Below the pieces are notes generated by a model, which ran no database searches, had not been told where the DNA came from, and saw only the letters and a list, made by a program, of their open reading frames with translations. From NCBI RefSeq assembly GCF_014207705.1, contig NZ_JACHIU010000001.1, positions 1,240,001 through 1,304,000 on the forward strand: a stretch of DNA of 64,000 nucleotides, in the 5' to 3' direction. Position 1 is the first letter of the stretch, and every line of letters begins with the position of its first letter. This document shows, one piece after another, positions 17,026 to 25,658 of the stretch. Origin of the DNA: Sphaerisporangium rubeum. Its GTDB lineage: Bacteria; Actinomycetota; Actinomycetes; Streptosporangiales; Streptosporangiaceae. A program made the position numbers and the translations under genes.

Positions 17026-17748
17026 ATGAGCACACGCGCACTCACCGCTCCACGGGTGGCCGTCCTCCTGCTCCTCGCGGCGCTCGCGCTCACCGCGACG
17101 GACCAGGTCCTGACGGGCCGTTTCGACCTGCTCGCCTGGACGCTGATGGGGATCACCGCGGGGTTCTCCCTGTCGGGATCCGTTTGAAGCCTCAACTCGG
17201 CGGATCTGCTCACCTCGTCGGTCTGGCGGGGACAGGTGACGGCGTTCTCGACCGGTCTCGTCGTAGGCGGGCTGGTCTCGGGGACGATCGTCGGGGCCTT
17301 CGGAGGCCTCGTTTCAGTGGTGCCCGAGATCGGGCGGTTCTGGGTTCTCGTGCCGCTCGTCGCGGTCATCATGGTGTTCGAGCTCGCGGGCCGGCCGTTG
17401 CAACTCATCCAGAACCGCAGGCTCGTCCCGCAGGAGATCATCCCGCGTAGCCGGTTCGAAGGGCCGTTCCAGTTCGGCTTCGAGATGGGCACCGGGGTGC
17501 GCACCTTCTCCCCGACGGCGCTGCCGCACGCGCTGGTGCTGGTGATCGTGCTGATCGGCGGTCTGCTTCCCGGGGTGCTCGCCGGGCTCGGCTTCGGTCT
17601 CGGCCGGGTGCTGATGCCTGTCACCCGCTCGTTCAGCGGGGACCCCGAGGGCTGGGATCGCGTCCTGCTCCGCCGGCTCGCCTGGGTGGGGCGGATCTGC
17701 GCGGCCGGATTCCTGCTGGCCCTGCTCGTCGTCCTGCTGGGTGGCTGA
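17026..17748 (+). CDS. Polytopic membrane protein with in-frame UGA (candidate selenoprotein, Sec54)
   Basis: The frame opens at ATG 17026, three bases after the MauA-like gene, and is open to TGA 17746 except for one TGA at 17185-17187 (codon 54). Codons on both sides keep the strong G/C third-position bias of neighbouring genes, and the total product (about 240 aa, six hydrophobic segments) makes sense only as one protein. The sequence around the stop is FSLSGSV-UGA-SLNSAD, at the outer end of the second hydrophobic segment. With selA, selB, selD and tRNA-Sec 3 kb upstream, Sec insertion is my preferred reading. The alternatives are a nonsense pseudogene, a sequence error, or a shorter protein from GTG 17236 that would lack two membrane segments. 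Confidence 0.6.
17210..17239 (+). promoter_or_regulatory. SECIS-like hairpin downstream of the in-frame UGA
   Basis: TCACCT (17210-17215) pairs with AGGTGA (17234-17239). After a bulged C, GTC (17217-17219) pairs with GAC (17231-17233). This leaves an 11-nt apical loop GGTCTGGCGGG that starts with GG. The loop begins 32 nt after the UGA. A small G-starting loop at roughly this distance is what bacterial SECIS models expect, and E. coli fdhF also has GGUCU in its loop. Drawn by eye, not folded by software. Confidence 0.45.
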
Positions 17749-17751
17749 CCG

Positions 17752-18255
17752 ATGATCCTCATCGCCGACCTGGCCCTGGCGGGAGCCGTGCTCCTGGTGG
17801 TGGCCGGTCTGCGGCGCCGTGCCCGCGGGGACGCGATCCTCCGCGGGCACGGGCTGCTGCCGCCGTGGGTCATCCGGTGCGCCGTGGTGGCCGAGCCGCT
17901 GATCGGCGCCGCGGCCGTCCTGACGTGGGTCGCCGGCGGCCGGACCTGGTACGTCTGGGTGCCGGCGGCGGTGTGGCACGCCGCGCTCGCCGTGTACCTC
18001 ACCGTGCTGCTCCGCGTGCGGGGACGGGTGCCGTGCGGCTGCCTCGACGAGGTGAGCCGCGTGTCACCGGTGAAGATCGCCTTCGGTGTGCTGCTGGCGG
18101 CGGCGAGCGCGGCGGCCTGCGCCGTCCCGCCGCCGCAGGAACCGGTCACGCGCCTTCTCCATGTCGCGCCTGCCGCCTTCGCGGCGCTGCTGGTGGTCGT
18201 CGCGACACGGGTGGCCGAGCTCACGGGAACCTCAGGTGGCCGGGGACAGTACTAG
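17752..18255 (+). CDS. MauE/DoxX-like redox-associated membrane protein
   Basis: A 167-aa protein with about four membrane helices (ADLALAGAVLLVVAGL; AVVAEPLIGAAAVLTWVAG; VWHAALAVYLTVLLRV; FGVLLAAASAAAC). It has a CxC pair in VPCGCLDEVS on a loop after the third helix. This matches the MauE/DoxX-type family that transfers electrons to exported thioredoxin-like partners. It starts 3 bp after the candidate selenoprotein and likely works with it and with the MauD-like protein. Confidence 0.78.
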   Translation: MILIADLALAGAVLLVVAGLRRRARGDAILRGHGLLPPWVIRCAVVAEPLIGAAAVLTWVAGGRTWYVWVPAAVWHAALAVYLTVLLRVRGRVPCGCLDEVSRVSPVKIAFGVLLAAASAAACAVPPPQEPVTRLLHVAPAAFAALLVVVATRVAELTGTSGGRGQY

Positions 18256-18288
18256 GACCGTCCATCCAGCACCGGCGAAAGGTTCGAG

Positions 18289-18801
18289 ATGACGCGTTGG
18301 ACGTTGATTCCCCTGGCCTGCGCCGTGCTGGCCCTGTCGTCCTGCGCCGCGGGTGCGGCCACCCCCGCGGCGTCCCCTGCCGAGGTCCTGCTCGACCCGG
18401 CCAAGGTGCCGGGGGGCCCGTGGCGGGCCACCGTGACCGACTCGGTCCGCTGGTCCGCGCTGGACGAGGCGTTCATCCCGTGCGGCAAGCGCGTCATCGC
18501 ACCGGAGCAGGCCACGGTACGTCTGCGGCTGTTCACCTCCGCCGGCGGCGCCTCGCTCCACGAACTGGTGGTGTCCGGTGTGGACCCGGTCCAGGCGTTC
18601 AAGCGCTTCTACGCCGAATGCGGCGCGGTGGGCAAGGTGTCCAGCGAACCCGGCCCCCAGCACGTGGCCCGCCACGACGGCAAGGTGGAGATCGCCTCGT
18701 ACACGGAGAGGTTCCTCGTCGTCGTCAGTGCTCCTGACACGATCGAGGACCTCTCGGCCGTCGCCGACGCCGCGACGGCCCAGGCGTCCGAAGGGGACTG
18801 A
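18289..18801 (+). CDS. Putative lipoprotein closing the Mau-like cluster
   Basis: A 170-aa protein with signal peptide and lipobox LSSC (Cys19). The mature part shows no family I recognise. It has two further Cys (FIPCGKRV and YAECGAVG) that could form a disulfide. It follows the MauE-like gene by 33 bp with a likely GGTTCGAG ribosome site, so it is probably part of the same transcript. Confidence 0.7.
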   Translation: MTRWTLIPLACAVLALSSCAAGAATPAASPAEVLLDPAKVPGGPWRATVTDSVRWSALDEAFIPCGKRVIAPEQATVRLRLFTSAGGASLHELVVSGVDPVQAFKRFYAECGAVGKVSSEPGPQHVARHDGKVEIASYTERFLVVVSAPDTIEDLSAVADAATAQASEGD

Positions 18802-18960
18802 CCGGTCCCCACCGGAGACCAGACGCACCCTTGACGATCCGCACAATCCGCGATCTCTTAGGGTGAAGCGGCCTGACGGAGATCTTGACGCCGTCCGCAC
18901 GGCGTGGTGAGATCCATAAGCCCGTTATTTCATGCTGGCAAAGTAGGAAATGAGGACGGC

Positions 18961-20214
18961 GTGAAGGGTCTCCGGCGTGCGGTCGCCATGGCCGCGCTCC
19001 TTGCCGGTGCGGCCGGCATCCAGGTCATCCACAGCGGAGCGGCACAGGCGGCCCTCCCCACCGCCGCCGTCGCGCTCGGCGACAGCTTCATCAGCGGAGA
19101 AGGCGCCGGCGACTACCAGCCGGTCACCGACACCTCGGGGACCGCGCAGAGCTTCCCCGGCTGGTCCGCGGCCAACAGCAACGCCTACTTCTGTCACCGC
19201 TCGGCGAACGCCTCCCTGTTCAAGGCGTCACTCCCCGGCATCCAGGCCCGCTTCAACCTCGCGTGCTCCGGCGGCAGGCCCGCCGACGTCGCGAGCCCGT
19301 CGAGCGCACGCGCCGGCGGCCGTTCGGTCGCCTCGCAGCTCGACCAGTTACGCGCCGTCGCGCAGACCCACGACATCGACGTCGTCCTCATCGGTCTCGG
19401 CTCCAACAACAGCCAGTTCACCTTCGGCGACGTGGCCTCGCTGTGCGCCAACCGCTTCATCGCCGACGCCTGGACCGGCTGGTGGGAGTTCTGGGCCTAC
19501 CTCAACGGCGAGGTGCCGCAGGAACCGTGCACCGTCTCCGACCTCGCCACCGACGCCGAGGTCGCCGCCGCCACCGCGGAGACCACCGCCGCCGTACGCC
19601 AGATCCTCGACACCCTCGCTCAGGTCGACGCCGACGGCGACCACCGCGTGGTCCTGCAGACCTACACCAACCCCCTGCCGCTGGACGTGGCCCCGCAGTA
19701 CCGCGACGAGGACGACCGCACCGACACCCGCGACAAGTTCCGCGCCTTAGGCGCCGAACGCTACGCCGCCGGCTGCCCCATCCACCGCGCCAGCCTCGCC
19801 CCCGGCCACGTCTTCTCCCAGAACCTCGCCACCCTCGTCAAGAACACCTACACCACCCTCGCCGCCGAACGACCCACCGCCGACCTCCGCGTCCTCGACG
19901 TCCAACGAGCCTTCGACGGCGCACGCCTCTGCGAGAACCCCGGCAGCCCCGACGGCACGCTCGCCACCCCGCTGCGCGTCCAGGACGGCCCCTCCGGCAC
20001 CTTCGTCACCAGCCTCTCCGGCCGCGACAAAATCGCCATCCAGCGCATGGCCAACACCTGCATCACCTACTTCCAGACCTGCCAGGAGTCCTGGCACCCC
20101 AACGCCGCCGGCCACGCCGTCCTCGGCCAGTGCCTCACCGCCGCACTGACCGCCGGCCCTCGCACCACCGTCACCTGCACCCGAGGCTCAGGCGGCACCC
20201 TCACCATCTCCTGA
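18961..20214 (+). CDS. Secreted SGNH/GDSL-family hydrolase
   Basis: A 417-aa exported esterase/lipase-like protein. Signal peptide residues 1-31 (ending AQA-A). Block I is ALGDSFISGEG with catalytic Ser42, the block III-like sequence is GLGSNNSQF, and the C-terminal SWHPNAAGH supplies Asp/His-like residues. Six or more Cys suggest disulfides. GTG 18961 has a GAGGA site upstream. An in-frame GTG at 18904 would add 19 residues before the signal peptide and is unlikely. Substrate unknown. Confidence 0.87.
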   Translation: MKGLRRAVAMAALLAGAAGIQVIHSGAAQAALPTAAVALGDSFISGEGAGDYQPVTDTSGTAQSFPGWSAANSNAYFCHRSANASLFKASLPGIQARFNLACSGGRPADVASPSSARAGGRSVASQLDQLRAVAQTHDIDVVLIGLGSNNSQFTFGDVASLCANRFIADAWTGWWEFWAYLNGEVPQEPCTVSDLATDAEVAAATAETTAAVRQILDTLAQVDADGDHRVVLQTYTNPLPLDVAPQYRDEDDRTDTRDKFRALGAERYAAGCPIHRASLAPGHVFSQNLATLVKNTYTTLAAERPTADLRVLDVQRAFDGARLCENPGSPDGTLATPLRVQDGPSGTFVTSLSGRDKIAIQRMANTCITYFQTCQESWHPNAAGHAVLGQCLTAALTAGPRTTVTCTRGSGGTLTIS

Positions 20215-20299
20215 CCACACCGGCGGATAATGGAGGAAAGGCGGCCAGACCTCACCGATGCCGAGACATGGTCCGCAGGGCCGGTGAGGAGGGCGACGC

Positions 20300-21283
20300 G
20301 TGACCATCGTCAAGGACGTCGAGGCTCGCGGCACGCAGCACTGCGAGACGACGGCGCTCGGAGTGCTGCTGCGGCACGAAGGACTCGACCTGTCCGAGCC
20401 CATGCTGTTCGGGCTCGGTTCCGGCCTGTCCTTCGTCTACTGGGACAGCAAGAGCATGCCGTTCCCCTTCCTCGGGGGACGGGTCAAGCCCTTCGAGCTC
20501 ACCAGGAACCTGGCCGCGAGGCTCGGACTGACCCTCCACGTGGCGGAGACCACCTCACCCCGCAAGGCGTGGGACGACGTCGCCGCCGTCGTCGACGCCG
20601 GCCGTCCCGTCGGCCTCCAGCTCGACAGCCACCACCTGGAGTACTTCGGGTCGAAGGTGCACTTCGGGGGACATGTCGTCGCCATGTACGGCTACGACGA
20701 CCACGACGTCCACCTGGTGGACACCGCTCAGCAGGGAGGAGCGGTGCGCACCAGCAGAGCGAGCCTGGCCGCGGCACGCGCCGAACGCGGCCCCATGACC
20801 GCGAGGAACCGGTCCTTCACCATCACCCTGCCGGAGCACGAGCTCCACTGGCGGACCCGGGTCGTCCCCGCCATCAGAGCCTGCGCGGACGCCTTCCTCA
20901 CCCCACCCATCGCCAACCTCGGCCACCGCGACATCGGCAAAGCCGCGAAACTGGTCCCCACGTGGCTGTCGCGTGTCGCCGACCCGCGACACGACCTGCC
21001 GCAGGCCGCACTCCTCATGGAGAAGGCCGGCACCGGCGGCGCCTTGTTCCGCAACCTCTACCGCGACTTCCTCGGCGAGTGCGCCGACCTGGTCGACGAC
21101 ACCCACCTGCGTACCGGCCACAAGCTGTACACCGAGGCCGCCACCCTGTGGACGGACGTGGCCACCCTCATCACGAAGGCCGGCGAGACCGGCGACCCCG
21201 GACATCTGGACCAGGCCGGCGTCCTCCTCCACGAGCTCTCCCGCGTCGAGACGGACGCCATGCAGGCGCTGCGCCGGCTGTGA
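20300..21283 (+). CDS. BtrH N-terminal-like domain protein (DUF4872-type)
   Basis: A 327-aa cytoplasmic protein with a papain-like/BtrH fold. The Cys is in GTQHCETTALGVLLRHEG near the N-terminus, followed by LFGLGSGLSFVYW and the His region HFGGHVVAMYGYDDHDVHLVDT. BtrH transfers an acyl group from a carrier protein during butirosin synthesis, but most homologues are of unknown role. No biosynthetic gene cluster surrounds this one, so function is open. The C-terminal half is helical and unrecognised. Confidence 0.75.
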   Translation: MTIVKDVEARGTQHCETTALGVLLRHEGLDLSEPMLFGLGSGLSFVYWDSKSMPFPFLGGRVKPFELTRNLAARLGLTLHVAETTSPRKAWDDVAAVVDAGRPVGLQLDSHHLEYFGSKVHFGGHVVAMYGYDDHDVHLVDTAQQGGAVRTSRASLAAARAERGPMTARNRSFTITLPEHELHWRTRVVPAIRACADAFLTPPIANLGHRDIGKAAKLVPTWLSRVADPRHDLPQAALLMEKAGTGGALFRNLYRDFLGECADLVDDTHLRTGHKLYTEAATLWTDVATLITKAGETGDPGHLDQAGVLLHELSRVETDAMQALRRL

Positions 21284-21311
21284 GTGCCGCGGCGCCTGGA
21301 CAGGTCGCGGA

Positions 21312-22172
21312 CTAGGCGCCGTCGGCGAGTGCGGCCAGCACGGCGGCGATGGCCGGTGGGTCGGGTGGGTCGCCGTACGTGGCGGCGTGGATCTGGCGGC
21401 GGAAACGCGGCACCTCGGTGGCGTGGATGTCGGGCCGGCGATGGGCCCGGAGCGCGAGGCCGGGCAGGATCGTGACGCCGATGCCGGCGGCGACGAGGGC
21501 TTGCACGACGACCATGTCGTCGCTGTGCGAGGCGATGCGAGGGGTGAAGCCCTCGCGCAGGCACACGGCCTCCAGTTCGTCCCGGCACCGGCCGCAACCG
21601 CCGATCCAGGGGGAGTGGCGGTGGTTCGCGAGACTGTCGTCAGGTTGCCGGCTGATGAGGTAGATCGGGTCGTCACCGATGTGGACGAGACGCAGTCCGT
21701 CCTCCTCGAACGGGCCGTCGGCGTGGCGGAAGACGAGCGCGATGTCGATCTCGCCATGCCGCAGCATGCGCAACGCCTCCACGGGATGCTGCTCGAACAG
21801 GCTCAGCTCCAGTCCCGGATACATCCGGGCCAGGGAGGCGGCGGCCTTCGGCACGATCGTGCTCAGCACCGACGAGTTGGCCGCCAGCCGCACCCGTCCG
21901 GACCGCAGCCCGATGTGCGCCGCCAGCTCGTTGGCCGCCGCGTCGACCCGTCCGAGGATCTCGGCGGCCCGATCGGCCAGCAACCGGCCCTCCGGCGTCA
22001 GCCGGATCCCGCGACTGACCCGCTGGATGAGCTTCACACCGGTGGCCGCCTCCAGACGGGACAGGTGATGACTCACCGACGGCTGGGAGTAGTGCAGCTC
22101 TCTCGCCGCTTCGGTCACCGACCCGTGCCGGGCCACCGCCGCCAGGACCTTCAAGTGGACCAGGTTCAGCAC
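21312..22172 (-). CDS. LysR-family transcriptional regulator
   Basis: A 286-aa regulator: winged HTH at residues about 3-60 (LNLVHLKVLAAVARHGSVTE, ELHYSQPSVSHHLSRLE), a linker helix and a periplasmic-binding-protein-like effector domain. It starts with GTG 22172 and is divergent from the DHFR-like gene at 22295, its probable target. A dyad lies in the intervening region. Confidence 0.9.
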   Translation of the reverse strand: MLNLVHLKVLAAVARHGSVTEAARELHYSQPSVSHHLSRLEAATGVKLIQRVSRGIRLTPEGRLLADRAAEILGRVDAAANELAAHIGLRSGRVRLAANSSVLSTIVPKAAASLARMYPGLELSLFEQHPVEALRMLRHGEIDIALVFRHADGPFEEDGLRLVHIGDDPIYLISRQPDDSLANHRHSPWIGGCGRCRDELEAVCLREGFTPRIASHSDDMVVVQALVAAGIGVTILPGLALRAHRRPDIHATEVPRFRRQIHAATYGDPPDPPAIAAVLAALADGA

Positions 22173-22179
22173 ACATCAA

Positions 22180-22194
22180 GATTATCAATGAATC
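22180..22194. promoter_or_regulatory. LysR-type dyad between divergent genes
   Basis: GATT-N7-AATC is a T-N11-A-like imperfect palindrome 8 bp from the LysR start, the usual place for an autoregulatory LysR site. Confidence 0.45.
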
Positions 22195-22294
22195 ATCCAG
22201 AGGAATGGCATTGGACGTCATGACAAGTCCGCACCATGCTGGTGATCCACACGAGGCCCCCGCCGGACGGCGGATCCACAAGGAGCGCAGAAAG

Positions 22295-22909
22295 ATGACC
22301 GATCGCCTGAGTAAGGTGGTCTGTGACCTGTCGATCTCGGCCGACGGCTGCTCCGCCGGGCTCGACCAGACCGAGCAGCGGCCGTTCGGCGGCGACGGCG
22401 GCGACGGCTGGGGCAGCAGGCTGCACGGCTGGTTCACCGACGAGGAGAACCGCGCCGAGGTCGACCGTACGACGGCGGCCGGCGCGTTCGTCATCGGCCG
22501 CAACATGTTCGGCCCGGTGCGCGGCGAGTGGGACCGACGATGGAACGGCTGGTGGGGCGACAACCCGCCGTTCCACACCCCCGTCTTCGTGCTCACCCAC
22601 CACCCGCGCGACCCGCAGCCGATGGACGGCGGCACCACGTTCCACTTCGTCACCGACGGCATCGAAGCCGCCTTGAAGCGCGCACGCGAAGCGGCCGGTG
22701 ACCACGACGTCTCGATCCTCGGCGGCGCCACCACCGTCAACCAGTACCTCGCGGCGGGCCTGATCGACGAACTACGCCTCCACATCGTGCCGTTCACCCT
22801 CGGCACCGGCACCCGCCTGTTCGACGGCGTCCCACCACTGAACCTCCAACAGATCGAGTCCCGAGCCGCGAAAGCCGTCACCCACCTGACGTACCGCGTG
22901 GTGCGCTGA
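22295..22909 (+). CDS. Dihydrofolate reductase family (RibD-C-like) protein
   Basis: A 204-aa protein with VVCDLSISADGCSAG at the N-terminus, AFVIGRNMFGPVRGEW in the nucleotide-binding region and the C-terminal TGTRLFDG. ATG 22295 has AAGGAG 10 nt upstream, which decides the start over two earlier in-frame ATGs. It is probably controlled by the divergent LysR protein. It belongs to the same superfamily as the 5144 gene but is well diverged. Substrate unknown. Confidence 0.85.
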   Translation: MTDRLSKVVCDLSISADGCSAGLDQTEQRPFGGDGGDGWGSRLHGWFTDEENRAEVDRTTAAGAFVIGRNMFGPVRGEWDRRWNGWWGDNPPFHTPVFVLTHHPRDPQPMDGGTTFHFVTDGIEAALKRAREAAGDHDVSILGGATTVNQYLAAGLIDELRLHIVPFTLGTGTRLFDGVPPLNLQQIESRAAKAVTHLTYRVVR

Positions 22910-23127
22910 CCCCGCCGGTCCGTCGTCGGCCTCCCCACCTGGTTGGCGGTCGACGTCGTGCACTCTGTTGACCGTCGCAAGAATTCTGCCTAACGTCGCC
23001 AGAACGGAGCGGTGCGCACGGCACCCCGCCGCAGACGGGCTCAGGCAGGATCCACGAACCCGGACCGCGCGGCATCCCCCGGCCGCCTGGGGGACCCGTC
23101 GCGGTTCCCCGACCACGAGGAGCGACC

Positions 23128-24189
23128 GTGATCGTCGCCGAATTCGCACGCGACCAGTGGTACGTCGCGGCCTTCAGCCACGAGGTGGGCAGACGGCAAC
23201 TCGGCCGCACCATCCTCGACGAGCCCGTGCTGCTCTACCGCACCGAGGACGGCCAGGCCGTGGCCATGGCGGACCGCTGCGTGCACCGCCGGTTCCCGTT
23301 GTCGGAGTCGCCGAGCCACCTCGTCGGCGACAAGGTGGTCTGCGGCTACCACGGCTTCACCTACGGCCCCGACGGCGTCTGCGTCGCCGTACCCGCGCAG
23401 CAACGCGTGCCGCGCACCGCTCGCCTGCGCACCTACCCCGTCGTGGAACAGGACTCGTTCGTCTGGGTGTGGATCGGCGACCGGGAACCCGGCGGCACCC
23501 TCCCCCCGCGTGCCCCGTGGCTGGCCCAGTCCGGCTACACCACGGTGTGCGGCATGGAACCGCTCAACGCGAGGTACGGCCTGCTCGTCGACAACCTCCT
23601 CGACCTGTCCCACGAGACGTACCTGCACGGCGGCTACATCGGCACCCCGGAGGTCGCCGAGACCCCCATCACCACCGAGGTCGACGAGGAAGCCGGCGTC
23701 GTCTACGTCAGCAGGCACATGGCCGACGCCGCCTGCCCCCCTTTCTACGCCGAGTCCACCGGCATCAAGGGCCGGATCACCCGCTGGCAGGACATCGAGT
23801 ACCACCCGCCGTGCCTGTACCTGCTGCACAGCCGCGTCGCCCCCGTCGGCTCCCCCCTCCCCGCGGCCGACGGCACCGACCCGCACGCCTTCCACGTCGA
23901 GGTGGTCTACGCGATCACCCCGTCCACCGGGAACACCACCTACGACTTCTGGGCCGTGGCCCGCGACTTCGCGCTCGACGACGAGAAGGTGTCGGACTTC
24001 CTCCGCGAGAGCAACCGCACCGTGGTCCTGCAGGACGTCACCGCGCTCAACACCCTGGAACAGGTCCTCGCCAGAGAACCCGACCGCTACCAGGAACTGT
24101 CGGTGAACATCGACACCGGCGGCCTCGCCGCCAGACGCCTCCTCGCCAAGATGGCCGGCACCCCGCGTACCGAGCCCGCCGTCCGATGA
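23128..24189 (+). CDS. Rieske non-heme iron oxygenase, alpha subunit (VanA-like)
   Basis: A 353-aa ring-hydroxylating or O-demethylating monooxygenase. The Rieske [2Fe-2S] ligands are C51-x-H53 and C72-x2-H75 (CVHRRF, CGYHGF). The mononuclear iron ligands are in the D159-x2-H162-x4-H167 motif (DLSHETYLH). It resembles single-subunit vanillate demethylase-type enzymes. The reductase gene at 24551 would supply electrons. The substrate is not evident, and no lignin-catabolism genes are near. Confidence 0.9.
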   Translation: MIVAEFARDQWYVAAFSHEVGRRQLGRTILDEPVLLYRTEDGQAVAMADRCVHRRFPLSESPSHLVGDKVVCGYHGFTYGPDGVCVAVPAQQRVPRTARLRTYPVVEQDSFVWVWIGDREPGGTLPPRAPWLAQSGYTTVCGMEPLNARYGLLVDNLLDLSHETYLHGGYIGTPEVAETPITTEVDEEAGVVYVSRHMADAACPPFYAESTGIKGRITRWQDIEYHPPCLYLLHSRVAPVGSPLPAADGTDPHAFHVEVVYAITPSTGNTTYDFWAVARDFALDDEKVSDFLRESNRTVVLQDVTALNTLEQVLAREPDRYQELSVNIDTGGLAARRLLAKMAGTPRTEPAVR

Positions 24190-24290
24190 CCGCCGCCGAC
24201 TCCGGCCACCGTCCCATGGCCGCCACCCCGCGTACCGAACCGGCCGTCCGATGACCGCCGCCGACCCCCGCCACCGTCCCATGGCCGCCG
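24151..24290 (+). repeat. 65-bp tandem duplication at the oxygenase/small-gene junction
   Basis: Two 65-bp copies (24151-24215 and 24216-24280, about five differences) start with ATGGCCG and are followed by the first 10 bp of a third. The unit carries the oxygenase C-terminal codons, its TGA stop and the ATGA start context of the next gene. Because 65 is not a multiple of 3, the copies do not extend either protein. Confidence 0.85.
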
Positions 24291-24517
24291 GTGACCCCGA
24301 ACCCGCGCACCGGCGGCACGGACTCTCCGCGGCACGCACGCTTCACCGTGTCCACTGGATGCCGGGAACCGACCGGCTGCACGCCATCTGCTTCTGCGGC
24401 GCGGAGAACGAGTTCGACGACCCCGTGGTCCTGTGGGACTGGCTCCTCGGTCACCCCGACGACCACCACCCCCAGCCGGTACCGGACTCCCCGGCCCCCG
24501 CCGCCGTACTCGTCTGA
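24251..24517 (+). CDS. Small hypothetical protein in the oxygenase operon
   Basis: An 88-aa protein. The last 55 residues (TLHRVHWMPGTDRLHAICFCG, PVVLWDWLLGHPDDH) look like a folded small domain with CFCG, and the N-terminus comes from the tandem repeat. It lies between the Rieske oxygenase and its reductase. I do not recognise the family. The start could also be further in, at ATG 24281 or near Met37. Confidence 0.55.
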   Translation: MTAADPRHRPMAAGDPEPAHRRHGLSAARTLHRVHWMPGTDRLHAICFCGAENEFDDPVVLWDWLLGHPDDHHPQPVPDSPAPAAVLV

Positions 24518-24550
24518 AGCCGGTCCCCGTCCAGAAAGGGACAGCCGCCG

Positions 24551-25507
24551 ATGCCGTCAGACGAACCGGAGTACGACCTGAAGGTCACGGCCACCACGCC
24601 GATCGCCGCCGGCGTCAGGCTCCTGACCCTGGCACGTCCCAGCGGCGACCCGCTACCGGCCTGGACCCCCGGCGCGCACCTCGACCTGCTCCTCACCCCC
24701 GGCCTGGTCAGGCAGTACTCCCTGTGCGGCGACCCGCACGACCCGTCCGCCTACCAGGTCGCCGTGCTCCGCGAGACGTCCGGACGCGGCGGCTCCGCAC
24801 ACGTCCACGACCACCTCGCCGAAGGCGACACCATCAGAGCCCGCGGCCCCCGCAACCACTTCCCCCTGGTGAGCTCACCCCGCTACCTGTTCGTCGCCGG
24901 CGGCATCGGCATCACCCCGATCCTCCCGATGATCACCGAAGCCTCCGCTCGCGGCGCCGACTGGCGCCTGCTGTACGGCGGCCGCACCCGCACCTCCATG
25001 GCCTTCGCCGACCGCCTCACCCGCGACCACCCCGACCAGGTGGAACTCTACCCCGAAGACGAGACCGGCCTCCTCGACCTGCACACTCTGCTGGCCGTCC
25101 CCCACCCCGACACCCTCGTCTACTGCTGCGGCCCCGAACCCCTCCTCGCCGCCACCGAGCAACAGTGCGCCACCTGGCCTCAAGGCACCCTCCGAGTCGA
25201 ACGCTTCGTCCCGAAACCCGAAAACCCCACCGCACCCCGAACCGCCTTCGAGGTCGAACTGACCCTGACCGGCAAAACCCTCACCGTCCCCGCCGACCGC
25301 TCGATCCTCCAGGTCGTAGAAGAAGCCGGCGTCCCGATCCTCTCCTCCTGCCGCGAAGGCACCTGCGGCACCTGCGAAACCACAGTCCTCGACGGCACCC
25401 CCGACCACCGCGACTCCCTCCTCACCGAAGACGAACGCGCCGCAGGCGACGTCATGTTCATCTGCGTCTCCCGCGCCACCTCCCCACGCCTCGTCCTGGA
25501 ACTCTGA
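24551..25507 (+). CDS. Phthalate-dioxygenase-reductase-type oxidoreductase (VanB-like)
   Basis: A 318-aa NAD(P)H-dependent reductase passing electrons to the Rieske oxygenase. The order is flavin domain (RQYSLCGDPHD), NAD domain (AGGIGITPILPMI; CCGPEPLL) and a C-terminal plant-type [2Fe-2S] ferredoxin with CREGTCGTC and a distal Cys in MFICVSRA. This domain order is diagnostic of the PDR family. It is on the same strand as the oxygenase, separated by the small gene. Confidence 0.92.
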   Translation: MPSDEPEYDLKVTATTPIAAGVRLLTLARPSGDPLPAWTPGAHLDLLLTPGLVRQYSLCGDPHDPSAYQVAVLRETSGRGGSAHVHDHLAEGDTIRARGPRNHFPLVSSPRYLFVAGGIGITPILPMITEASARGADWRLLYGGRTRTSMAFADRLTRDHPDQVELYPEDETGLLDLHTLLAVPHPDTLVYCCGPEPLLAATEQQCATWPQGTLRVERFVPKPENPTAPRTAFEVELTLTGKTLTVPADRSILQVVEEAGVPILSSCREGTCGTCETTVLDGTPDHRDSLLTEDERAAGDVMFICVSRATSPRLVLEL

Positions 25508-25658
25508 CCACACGACGAACCCCACGCGTCCCGTCCCGCCATCCATGCGATCACGAGCACCAATACCATGGCGGTGAGAACGCCGGACAAGGAGAGGATC
25601 CCGCGTCGCGGGTCGCGTGACGTCACAAAGAGCGAGGCCTGCGCATGGTGGGGGAGTC

